DNA from: an uncultured Selenomonadales bacterium
GTDB taxonomy: Bacteria > Bacillota > Negativicutes > Selenomonadales > Selenomonadaceae
NCBI GenBank assembly: GCA_946543495.1
Contig: CAMNLS010000019.1
Coordinates: forward strand, 1-12,767
Length of the DNA stretch: 12,767 bases
Direction: 5' to 3'
The stretch's first letter is position 1. Each line of letters starts with the position of its first letter. The position numbers were made by a program, and so were the translations under genes. The notes under the pieces were generated by a model. It made no database searches. It was given only the letters and a program-made list of their open reading frames with translations, and had not been told where the DNA came from. Below, piece by piece: positions 6,065-12,160 of this stretch.

Positions 6065-6562
6065 ATGTTTAACGTTAGATCTTCTTCTAAAAAGTTTCGT
6101 TTTGTAGTCTCTGATGAAGATAGGCAAAACCTGCCGCAGACTTTCACAGAACTAAGGCAACGCTGTAATGAAATTAAAAACGAGATTCATGCACATGACA
6201 ACAATATAGATTTCGCTGAGAAAATTTTTATGTTCTTCAAGGATTGCGGGCTAATCACGCGGGCAAACATAGATTTTCTAAATGATAATTACAAGTGCAG
6301 AAAAAATTTTTATTATCCGATGAATCCTGTAGGCGGTGTCCTTCGCCGTGAAGGTTTATCAATGGGCAATCCAAGCAAATACTATAAGAAGCGCGCTGTG
6401 ATCTGTGAGGGGGTAACTTTTTTCGTATCAAATTATTGGTTTGATAACTATACTAACACAAATAAGGCTGAATTTTATAACTGGGTCGTGAATAAAGCTC
6501 TTGTCCGTCTTGGTTTTCCGCAAAACCTTCAGGCAAGAGAACTTTTATATATCCCTTATTGA
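6065..6562 (+). CDS. Orphan soluble protein, unknown
   Basis: This 165-residue protein is not one I recognise. It has no signal peptide or membrane segment and is basic and rich in aromatics and Asn. The N-terminal third looks helical (ETQ-free stretch TFTELRQRCNEIKNEI, then DFAEKIFMFFKDCGLITRANIDFLND). The second part has motifs such as YKCRKNFYYPMNPVGGVLRREG and FFVSNYWFDNYTNTNKAEFYNWVVNKAL. The helical segment around 56-80 could be a small DNA-binding-like helical unit, but this is a guess. Codon use is visibly more AT-rich (AAA, AAT, TTT) than in its neighbours, consistent with later arrival. AAAGGA precedes ATG 6065 with a spacing of about 10. It stands alone between recA (divergent) and the Sel1 genes. 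An extended-10-like TGATATTGT at 6011-6019 is the only promoter hint. Confidence 0.75.
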   Translation: MFNVRSSSKKFRFVVSDEDRQNLPQTFTELRQRCNEIKNEIHAHDNNIDFAEKIFMFFKDCGLITRANIDFLNDNYKCRKNFYYPMNPVGGVLRREGLSMGNPSKYYKKRAVICEGVTFFVSNYWFDNYTNTNKAEFYNWVVNKALVRLGFPQNLQARELLYIPY

Positions 6563-6596
6563 ATTCAACACGACGAATAGCTGCTAAAGGAGGAGA

Positions 6597-6707
6597 ATGC
6601 TTATAGCGTAGCGACGACGAGAAACTCAAAGCGGAGCAGCTCTAAGCTCAAAACGTAAAGGCAAGGTCTACATAGACTTTGACAATAGGGAACTCGCTTA
6701 TCGATAA
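6597..6707 (+). pseudogene. Short decayed ORF or amber-interrupted small ORF
   Basis: An excellent ribosome binding site (AAAGGAGGAG, 6586-6595) precedes ATG 6597. The frame hits TAG at codon 5 (6609-6611), then stays open for 31 codons to TAA at 6705. The distal part reads protein-like, KGKVYIDFDNRELAYR. Another frame (6610-6642) reads SDDEKLKAEQL before its own TAA. A remnant of a gene broken by a frameshift and a nonsense change explains both pieces. Amber readthrough or chance are alternatives. The distal half also contains a candidate promoter, so some of the apparent coding signal may be accidental. Confidence 0.25.
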
Positions 6708-6708
6708 T
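6679..6708 (+). promoter_or_regulatory. Promoter for the Sel1-repeat genes
   Basis: A perfect -35 TTGACA (6679-6684) is followed by an 18-bp spacer and -10 GATAAT (6703-6708). Transcription would start near 6715, giving a leader of about 75 bases before ATG 6792. That leader begins with the stem-loop at 6725-6761. Confidence 0.6.
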
Positions 6709-6724
6709 CCCTAAGACGTGCATG

Positions 6725-6761
6725 GTAGCGGGGGGCGTCAAACGGCGTCCCCGACGGCTAC
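6725..6761 (+). other. Stable stem-loop in the leader of the Sel1 genes
   Basis: GTAGC (6725-6729) and GGGG (6730-6733) pair with CCCC (6749-6752) and GCTAC (6757-6761), with a 4-nt bulge at 6753-6756. An inner CGTC (6736-6739)/GGCG (6744-6747) stem carries loop AAAC. No U tract follows (GAGAAAAATTTT), and the Shine-Dalgarno GGAGG is 16 bases downstream, so it is not a standard terminator. A 5' mRNA-stabilising hairpin or a small regulatory leader fits. Confidence 0.5.
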
Positions 6762-6791
6762 GAGAAAAATTTTAACGGAGGATTAAAACAA

Positions 6792-7259
6792 ATGATTGAA
6801 ACGAACTTAATCAAACAATGGGCTGAAGCGGGCGATCCAAACGCCGCGATAAAACTTGCCGAGCTTTATATTAACGAAGGCAAAGTCGAAGACGCTAAAA
6901 AGTTTCTGTCTCAGGCAGCGGAAAAAAATTATCGCCCCGCCGCAATTAGGCTCGCTAAAATTCTTCGCGAAGAAGGCAATTTAGCCGAAGCCGTCACATT
7001 CTATAAAAAGGCAGTCGAGCTTGACGACGTGGAGGCAATGGACGCGCTGATTGAATTGTATCCGGACAACGAAGAGATTTTGAACTTTATCTTGGCGGAG
7101 ATTGATAAACGCTACAACGATACTTACAGCATGGACGCAGGAAGAATATTTCATTTAGGTAGCTTTAGGAACGAGGAATACACGCCGCAATATGGCGAAG
7201 CGATTGAACGCCGCAGAATCATGAATAAAGTTTTGCAACTCAAAGCTGAGGAGGCTTGA
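6792..7259 (+). CDS. Small TPR/Sel1-like repeat protein
   Basis: This 155-residue protein is probably cytoplasmic, with no signal peptide. It is built from helix-turn-helix repeats of the Sel1/TPR superfamily: IKQWAEAGDPNAAIKLAELYINEGKVEDAKKFLSQAAEKN, then a second unit containing PAAIRLAKILREEGNLAEAVTFYKKAVELDDVEAM. The last third (from about residue 90) is not an obvious repeat and may be a cap. Such proteins act as protein-protein adaptors; the partner is unknown. GGAGG at 6777-6781 precedes ATG 6792. The stop is 5 bases before the start of the larger repeat protein, so the two form an operon and probably work together. Confidence 0.85.
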   Translation: MIETNLIKQWAEAGDPNAAIKLAELYINEGKVEDAKKFLSQAAEKNYRPAAIRLAKILREEGNLAEAVTFYKKAVELDDVEAMDALIELYPDNEEILNFILAEIDKRYNDTYSMDAGRIFHLGSFRNEEYTPQYGEAIERRRIMNKVLQLKAEEA

Positions 7260-7264
7260 TAACG

Positions 7265-8608
7265 ATGATTAAGAACGAAGAATTTTTACTCAAGAAAGCT
7301 GAAGCAGGCAACATCAGAGCGATTAAAACTTTGGCGAGACTCTACGACGAGCAATCGGGGCGTTGGACTGATGAGCCGAAAGTCGGAGAGAGCGTTTCAA
7401 TAGATGAATTATTCGCAAACATGAATAGGGAAGAGAATGAGCCTTCCAAAGAGAAAGCGTTTAAGTGGTTTATGCGTGGGGCTGAACTCCTCGACCCAGA
7501 ATGTATGTACGAGGTCGGCTATCGAATCTATGACGCGATAGGTTGTTGCAAAGACGAGGAATGGTCTTCGCGTGGAGCCAAATCCTTCGATTGGTATCTA
7601 AAGTCCGCGCAGGCAGGTTACGTGCCCGCGATGAGAATTACAGCTTACATGTATGACGGGCTTGCCGTCGATAAGAATGAGCCTGAAAGCTTCCGTTGGT
7701 ATATGGCGGCAGCGGAACATGGCGATAAACAATCCGTTGCTGAAGTCGCTAAGTGTTACGCATTGGGCAAGGGCACCACGAAAAATTTTGATGAGGCTGA
7801 TAAGTGGCTTGCCAAACTTAACGACGAAGACTATCGAAGTACGTTGCATGAGCTTGTTAGAGTTAATCAAGAAGATAAGCTTATGTGGCTCGATAGGTTG
7901 ATTGAATTCGGCGACGCTATTGCCTTGAAGTATAAAGCAGACGTTTACGCAGAGGAGAAAAAATTTCCTGAGGCGTTAGAACTTTACATAAAAGCCGGCA
8001 ACGACGACCCCGAAGGTTATAATCACGAAATCTTAGCTGAAGCCCTCGTTCAAGCGGGCAGCATTTATTACACCGGCGACACTGGCGAACAAAACTACGA
8101 CTTAGCGTTGAAGTATTATAAAATGGCGGCGCACAAGAAGTATATCAAAGCTCACGTGCACTGCGGCAAGATGTATTATGCTCGCGGCGAATTCGATAAG
8201 GCTAAGAAGTATTTCAACTACGCCGCCAATACCCGTGAGAGGTTCCCTTTCGTCAATCGAATCAACGGAGTCGCCCGCGAGTATATGGGGCATATCTGCG
8301 AAAAGCAAGGCGACATGGCGGAGGCTTATCGTTGGTATGGCTTGGCGTCGGAAGACTACAACAACCAGGCAATGAAACTCAAGATGGCTGACGCTTACTT
8401 CTACGGCGACGGCGTGTCTCAAGACGTTGCGAAGGCGATTGCCCTCTACGAGGAGGCAGGACAATATCCGAGCCATGAATATTATTTAGAGGCGCAGACC
8501 AAATTGGCTTGGATTTACGAGCTTGGGCAAGGCGTCGATAAGGACTTGGCTAAGGCTGACGAGTATTGGGCTAACCTTCCGCCCGAATATAAACCGGCGC
8601 GGGCTTGA
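7265..8608 (+). CDS. Sel1-repeat protein
   Basis: This 447-residue protein consists mostly of Sel1-type repeats. Clear units are SFDWYLKSAQAGYVPAMRITAYMYDGLAVDKNEPE (about 107-142), SFRWYMAAAEHGDKQSVAEVAKCYALGKGT (about 143-178), a unit around DLALKYYKMAAHKKYIKAHVHCGKMYYARGEFDKAKKYF, one around AYRWYGLASEDYNNQAMKLKMADAYFYGDGVSQD, and the last with LAWIYELGQGVDKDLAKADEYW. There is no signal peptide or membrane helix. Sel1 solenoids are scaffolds in signalling or stress pathways; no specific partner is visible. ATG 7265 is chosen over TTG 7256 because GAGGAGG lies at 7248-7254, inside the end of the upstream gene. The phosphatase genes start 93 bases downstream, across a terminator. Confidence 0.93.
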   Translation: MIKNEEFLLKKAEAGNIRAIKTLARLYDEQSGRWTDEPKVGESVSIDELFANMNREENEPSKEKAFKWFMRGAELLDPECMYEVGYRIYDAIGCCKDEEWSSRGAKSFDWYLKSAQAGYVPAMRITAYMYDGLAVDKNEPESFRWYMAAAEHGDKQSVAEVAKCYALGKGTTKNFDEADKWLAKLNDEDYRSTLHELVRVNQEDKLMWLDRLIEFGDAIALKYKADVYAEEKKFPEALELYIKAGNDDPEGYNHEILAEALVQAGSIYYTGDTGEQNYDLALKYYKMAAHKKYIKAHVHCGKMYYARGEFDKAKKYFNYAANTRERFPFVNRINGVAREYMGHICEKQGDMAEAYRWYGLASEDYNNQAMKLKMADAYFYGDGVSQDVAKAIALYEEAGQYPSHEYYLEAQTKLAWIYELGQGVDKDLAKADEYWANLPPEYKPARA

Positions 8609-8633
8609 CGAGTCATTAAGAATTTATAATCTG

Positions 8634-8642
8634 TGATATAAT
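8634..8642 (+). promoter_or_regulatory. Extended -10 promoter for the phosphatase genes
   Basis: TGATATAAT (8634-8642) is a perfect extended -10 element. At 17-bp spacing the -35 position holds only CATTAA, so the extended -10 would have to carry recognition. The expected start point, near 8649, lies inside the 5' arm of the terminator hairpin at 8641-8651. Confidence 0.55.
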
Positions 8643-8686
8643 TGCCGAGTGTTTATCTTGAATGTGGGCACTCGGCAATTTTTTTT
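8641..8686 (+). terminator. Intrinsic terminator between the Sel1 and phosphatase genes
   Basis: ATTGCCGAGTG (8641-8651) pairs perfectly over 11 bp with CACTCGGCAAT (8669-8679) around a 17-nt loop. The T tract runs from 8679 to 8686. It should stop transcription from the Sel1 operon. The next Shine-Dalgarno, AAGGAGG (8687-8693), begins directly after the T tract. Confidence 0.9.
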
Positions 8687-8701
8687 AAGGAGGCTTTGAA
8701 T

Positions 8702-9880
8702 ATGAGTAGCGAAAAATTTTTCATCAACAACGCCAACGAAATTATTCCGCCCGTGAACGATTCGCCTTATGAAAGAATCATCACCGTAGGAGACGTACAC
8801 GGGAAGTTCGCTAAGCTTCGGTCTCTACTGAAAAAAGTTTCCGTCACTGATAACGATTTAGTAATCCTGCTTGGCGACTACGTAGACCGCGGCGAAGGCA
8901 TTGCAGACGTTTTAAAGTGGGTTATGGAGCACAAGGACAAGAGCAATTACGTTTTCCTGCGCGGCAACCACGAACAGATGATGCTCGACGCTTTTAAATA
9001 TAGCGGCGCGGAAAGAATCTCTTGGATAATCAACGGCGGCAAGGCAACGATATTTGCTCTGCGTGAATTGAATTCAAAGCAGATTGTTCCGTTCAATGAT
9101 ATCTTGAACTTCATGGAGAGCTTGCCGCTAAGTTATTCGATTGAGGTCGGCGGACGAAGATATTTCGCCTGCCATGCGGGCGTCGATCCAGCTAAGCCGC
9201 TTGATAACCAAGACGAAGATTTTTTGCTGTGGGCTCGCGGAAAGTTCTTTAATTTCTACGACGGCGACGACGTGATTATCAGCGGACATTCGCCTGTGGA
9301 GCATTACTTCGATTACGACGCTAACAATCCACGCCCTATAAAAGTTCCCGGCAGAAATATTGTTATGACTGATACGGGCTCTTACAGGAGAAATGGTCGT
9401 ATCTCGGCAGTGGATTTATTAAGCGGGCAATACTGGCAGAGCAATTTAGACGTGACGGGCGATATAATCTTTGTCTGTTCGGGCAATACCTGCCGTTCTC
9501 CTATGGCTAAGTACATCATGCGGCACTTGCTGAGAAGTGCAAAACTTGATAGAGATATTTTAGTTGATTCGGCGGGCTGTAATACTGAAGGCGGCTCGTA
9601 TATGAGTCGCGGTGCTTTTAATGAACTGATACAAAACAACATTCCTTTTGATACGCATATATCGAAGACTTTCACACAGCGGGAATATCAAAACTTTAAG
9701 CGCGTCGTTGCCCTTGATATGGACGTATTCAATCGGGTTAAAGAAATTTCCGGCAACGACCCTGATAAGAAAATCCGTTTGATTGAAGTCGAAGACCCTT
9801 GGTACACGGGCAATTATCATAAAGCCTACGAAGTTATCTTAAAAGGGTGTGAAACTCTCTTGAAGGAATTCAATCGCTAA
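8702..9880 (+). CDS. Fusion: PPP-type metallophosphatase + low-molecular-weight protein tyrosine phosphatase
   Basis: This 392-residue cytoplasmic protein has two complete phosphatase domains. Residues 25-230 are a PPP-family (Ser/Thr-type) metallophosphatase with GDVHG (30-34), GDYVDRG (58-64), GNHE (88-91), a metal-binding His158 in CHAGVDP and His196 in SGHSPV. Residues 250-392 are a LMW-PTP with the CX5R loop C259-SGNTC-R265 followed by S266, and the general-acid motif D365-P. All expected catalytic residues are present in both halves. The protein could therefore remove phosphate from Ser/Thr and from Tyr, or the N-terminal half could act on a nucleotide such as a diadenosine polyphosphate, as ApaH does. 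ATG 8702 is preferred over the TTG at 8642 because AAGGAGG lies 8 bases upstream and the earlier start is in the terminator. A LMW-PTP paralogue follows after 15 bases. Confidence 0.92.
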   Translation: MSSEKFFINNANEIIPPVNDSPYERIITVGDVHGKFAKLRSLLKKVSVTDNDLVILLGDYVDRGEGIADVLKWVMEHKDKSNYVFLRGNHEQMMLDAFKYSGAERISWIINGGKATIFALRELNSKQIVPFNDILNFMESLPLSYSIEVGGRRYFACHAGVDPAKPLDNQDEDFLLWARGKFFNFYDGDDVIISGHSPVEHYFDYDANNPRPIKVPGRNIVMTDTGSYRRNGRISAVDLLSGQYWQSNLDVTGDIIFVCSGNTCRSPMAKYIMRHLLRSAKLDRDILVDSAGCNTEGGSYMSRGAFNELIQNNIPFDTHISKTFTQREYQNFKRVVALDMDVFNRVKEISGNDPDKKIRLIEVEDPWYTGNYHKAYEVILKGCETLLKEFNR

Positions 9881-9895
9881 TTGAAGGGAATCTCA

Positions 9896-10354
9896 ATGAT
9901 TAATCCGTACAGAATAATATTCGTTTGCTTAGGCAATACTTGCCGTTCACCGATGGCAGAATATATCATGCGGCACTTGCTTAAGACGGCAGGGCTTGCC
10001 GATAAGGTGCGTGTTAGTTCAGCCGGTTGCAAGGCTGAAGGAAAGCCAATGAGTCGCGATGCTCGCAAAGAATTGGAAAGAAATAAAATTCCGTTCGATA
10101 ATCACCGCTCTAAACTTTTCACGGCGCAAAGCTATCAACAAGCGAATTGCGTCATTGCCTTGGATAATGGCGTTATCGGAAAGGTTTCGCGCAAAATCGG
10201 CGGCGATACCGAAAAAAAAATTCGGCTCTTCACAGACGCCGAAGGAAACAGCTTTAGCGTTGCCAATCCCTTTAACACGCACAATTATTCCAAAGCTTAT
10301 TCGGAAATATATCTTGGTTGCTCGGAGCTTTTAAAAGAGCTCGCGACGAAATAA
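9896..10354 (+). CDS. Low-molecular-weight phosphatase paralogue lacking the general-acid Asp
   Basis: This 152-residue LMW-PTP/arsenate-reductase-like protein has the phosphate-binding loop C11-LGNTC-R17-S intact. Its sequence is closely related to the C-terminal half of the preceding fusion; both share the segment SPMA-YIMRHLL, and 17 bases (ATCATGCGGCACTTGCT) are identical. This points to tandem duplication. Where the fusion has EDPWYTGNY, this protein has ANPFNTHNY. The catalytic Asp of the DP loop is therefore Asn124 (codon AAT, 10265-10267). In LMW-PTPs that Asp protonates the leaving group, so this copy is expected to be slow or to act as a substrate-binding or regulatory pseudophosphatase. 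ATG 9896 follows AAGGGA; a TTG at 9881 has no ribosome binding site. The gene is co-transcribed with the fusion and ends at a bidirectional terminator. Confidence 0.9.
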   Translation: MINPYRIIFVCLGNTCRSPMAEYIMRHLLKTAGLADKVRVSSAGCKAEGKPMSRDARKELERNKIPFDNHRSKLFTAQSYQQANCVIALDNGVIGKVSRKIGGDTEKKIRLFTDAEGNSFSVANPFNTHNYSKAYSEIYLGCSELLKELATK

Positions 10355-10384
10355 AATCTTAGGTGATACACGAGAATTAAAAAT

Positions 10385-10423
10385 CCCCCCGATAGCCAAC
10401 CGACCGTCGGGGGGAATTTTTTT
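10385..10423 (+). terminator. Bidirectional terminator between the phosphatase and nusB operons
   Basis: CCCCCCGA (10385-10392) pairs perfectly with TCGGGGGG (10407-10414) around a 14-nt loop. On the plus strand AA plus TTTTTTT follow. On the minus strand ATTTTTAAT follows, so it can serve both convergent transcripts. Confidence 0.9.
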
Positions 10424-10427
10424 ATTG

Positions 10428-10847
10428 TCATTTTGAAATAGATTCGAGGAGACCGTTTACGAATCTACTTGAATCGTCTGTGCCGTACTTTTTAGCAAGC
10501 TCAACGGCTTCATTTATGACGACGCCTTTTGGGATTGCAGGTTCAACAAATTTCATTTCGTAGACGGCAAGCCGCAAAATATTTCTGTCCGCTGCCATTA
10601 TTCGCGGTAACGTCCAATCCTTCAAGTTAGCCGTTATCGTTGCGTCAATTTCTTCAAGGTGCGCCCTCGTTCCCTTGACTAAGCTTTCAATGAACTCGAA
10701 ATCCTTTTTCATGGTTAGTTTCGGCTCATCGTCAAACATGGTTTCTATAGCAAGGTTCTCGCTGTCTTCGCGCTTATCTTCCTCAAAATTAAAATCAAGC
10801 TGAAACAACGCCTTGAATGCTGCCTCTCTTGCAAGTTTGCGGCTCAT
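10428..10847 (-). CDS. nusB: Transcription antitermination protein NusB
   Basis: This 139-residue all-helical protein binds boxA RNA with NusE (S10) in rRNA antitermination complexes. It shows the family's landmarks: the N-terminal SRKLAREAAFKALFQLDF, the central FIESLVKGTRAHLEEIDATI, LPRIMAADRNILRLAVYEM, and the C-terminal PKGVVINEAVELAKKYGTDDSSRFVNGLLESI. The length is normal. ATG 10847 is preceded by AGAGGA. It is the last gene of the asp23 operon, 21 bases after the DUF2273 gene, an order common in Bacillota. Confidence 0.97.
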   Translation of the reverse strand: MSRKLAREAAFKALFQLDFNFEEDKREDSENLAIETMFDDEPKLTMKKDFEFIESLVKGTRAHLEEIDATITANLKDWTLPRIMAADRNILRLAVYEMKFVEPAIPKGVVINEAVELAKKYGTDDSSRFVNGLLESISK

Positions 10848-10868
10848 AAATTTTTCCTCTAAATTTTT

Positions 10869-11120
10869 TTACCAACGCTGAATATTCTCTGGCAAGATCT
10901 CGTCAAGTTTTCTTATAATCTTATCAACCAAATCATCTTTGCTGTCAAAACGCGAACCCACGAACAGCCCGACCACTCCGCATAAAAAGATAAACAACGT
11001 GTTGAAGAAGCCGAGAAGCAAAATTGCTCCTCCTGTGACTAGTCCTGTGACAAAACCGATTTTTCTTGTGCGATGCGATTCAAACAGGTCGATAACAAAA
11101 TTTTTAATTGCCTCGATCAT
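10869..11120 (-). CDS. DUF2273 small membrane protein
   Basis: This 83-residue membrane protein has two closely spaced hydrophobic helices (about 21-38 and 42-56: IGFVTGLVTGGAILLLGFF, then LFIFLCGVVGLFVGSRF). An amphipathic N-terminal helix precedes them and a charged C-terminal helix follows (SKDDLVDKIIRKLDEIL). This layout matches DUF2273, a family found beside Asp23 and AmaP. It is inferred to take part in anchoring the Asp23 complex to the membrane; the exact role is unknown. It lies 13 bases after the AmaP-like gene and 21 bases before nusB. Confidence 0.88.
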   Translation of the reverse strand: MIEAIKNFVIDLFESHRTRKIGFVTGLVTGGAILLLGFFNTLFIFLCGVVGLFVGSRFDSKDDLVDKIIRKLDEILPENIQRW

Positions 11121-11133
11121 TCAAATCACCGCC

Positions 11134-11541
11134 TTACCTCACACGCCGTTTGGGAACGACCGGTATTATCTGTTTGACTCTAACTTCAACGGGTGTATAA
11201 AATCCTTGACCCAATGATTCTTTCAATGCGTCGTTAATTATTCTGTCAGCTGCCTGACTGGCTCGCGGCGCAGAATAGCCTTCTGCCAAAGTTGCCGTTA
11301 ATCGAATCTTCATTGGCGTTACATGATTTTCCAGTTTTTCAACTACAAGTTCCGCTTCGTGAAATTCTCTGACTTCCGACAATGCTCGCCTGGCAAGCTT
11401 TTCGACTGTCGCGTATTCCACGCGAACAAGCCCGAAGTCCGTTTTCTTTAACAAAAAATCTCCGCTGCTCGTTCGCGCCGTCGGAAGTGTCACGACCTTT
11501 TTGGTTCGCTTTAAAATTTTTTTAATCAGATCTTTTAACAT
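11134..11541 (-). CDS. AmaP-like protein without membrane segments
   Basis: This 135-residue protein shares the Asp23/AmaP-type alpha/beta domain of the upstream neighbour. PMKIRLTATLAEGYSAPRASQAADRIINDALKESL aligns with PIKVHLTITLAQGFSAPRVSEETVASVDSALRTTL, and both end with an EVRV/EVRI strand. Its N terminus is a basic helix (LKDLIKKILKRTKKV) in place of the two transmembrane helices of AmaP. It might therefore bind the membrane peripherally or stay in the cytoplasm. It starts 9 bases after the amaP stop (ATG 11541, with GAGGTG upstream). A duplication of amaP with loss of the anchor, or an extra Gls24-like partner, are the likely origins. Confidence 0.75.
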   Translation of the reverse strand: MLKDLIKKILKRTKKVVTLPTARTSSGDFLLKKTDFGLVRVEYATVEKLARRALSEVREFHEAELVVEKLENHVTPMKIRLTATLAEGYSAPRASQAADRIINDALKESLGQGFYTPVEVRVKQIIPVVPKRRVR

Positions 11542-11550
11542 ATAGACACC

Positions 11551-12120
11551 TCAAACGACACGCTTATCGCGTTCGATAATTGCATGAGTGACCTCATTAA
11601 TCCTGACTTCGATTGGCACATTCGACAATTCAAGGGTCGTCCTCAATGCGCTGTCAACAGAGGCAACTGTTTCTTCGCTGACCCTGGGAGCCGAGAAACC
11701 TTGAGCAAGGGTTATCGTCAAGTGAACTTTTATCGGCATTTCGTCTGTTTGTCGATAAACGGATGCCGCCGCCTCTCTAACGCCACTGACCGTAAGTGCC
11801 GCCCGCTCAACAACGCTAACAATCGCTGGGACTGCAACTTTGACTTCGCCTGGTTTATCTTTTTCCAGATGAACATCGCCCGTAGCCAGCGAAACACCGC
11901 CGCTTGAGCTTCGAGAAAATACCGCTGTCAAGAGTATCAGACTTGCAAACGTCATGCCCGCCAGCACCATTAAGGTTTCTTCCTGCGCGATTAAAAATTT
12001 CAACTCATTTTGCCAGATATCAGTCGGTATTAATTGCAAACATACGCCTGCACAAACGACTAATGCAACCAGTACTGCCAGAACGTAAAAAAGTAATATA
12101 AGGCGTCTTATTATCCCCAC
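11551..12120 (-). CDS. amaP: Alkaline-shock membrane anchor protein AmaP
   Basis: This 189-residue protein has two N-terminal transmembrane helices (about 7-31 and 49-68) and a cytoplasmic Asp23-like domain (about 85-185). AmaP tethers Asp23 to the membrane in Staphylococcus. The conserved pattern PIKVHLTITLAQGFSAPRVSE followed by PIEVRINEV marks the domain. The start is GTG 12120, with GGGAGGTGA about 9 bases upstream; no ATG lies near. It follows asp23 by 40 bases. Function is taken from the family and context; the sequence directly shows the topology and the domain. Confidence 0.87.
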   Translation of the reverse strand: MGIIRRLILLFYVLAVLVALVVCAGVCLQLIPTDIWQNELKFLIAQEETLMVLAGMTFASLILLTAVFSRSSSGGVSLATGDVHLEKDKPGEVKVAVPAIVSVVERAALTVSGVREAAASVYRQTDEMPIKVHLTITLAQGFSAPRVSEETVASVDSALRTTLELSNVPIEVRINEVTHAIIERDKRVV

Positions 12121-12160
12121 AGTACTTCTTCACCTCCCGACAAATTTAAATCTTGTGTTT

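Noticed and set aside
8642..8701. Start at 8642 for the phosphatase fusion
   Set aside because: It lies in the terminator stem; AAGGAGG and ATG 8702 are clearly the start.
9560..10334. Antisense open frames across the two phosphatase genes
   Set aside because: They mirror each other because the genes are paralogous; the sense frames have full catalytic motifs and ribosome binding sites.
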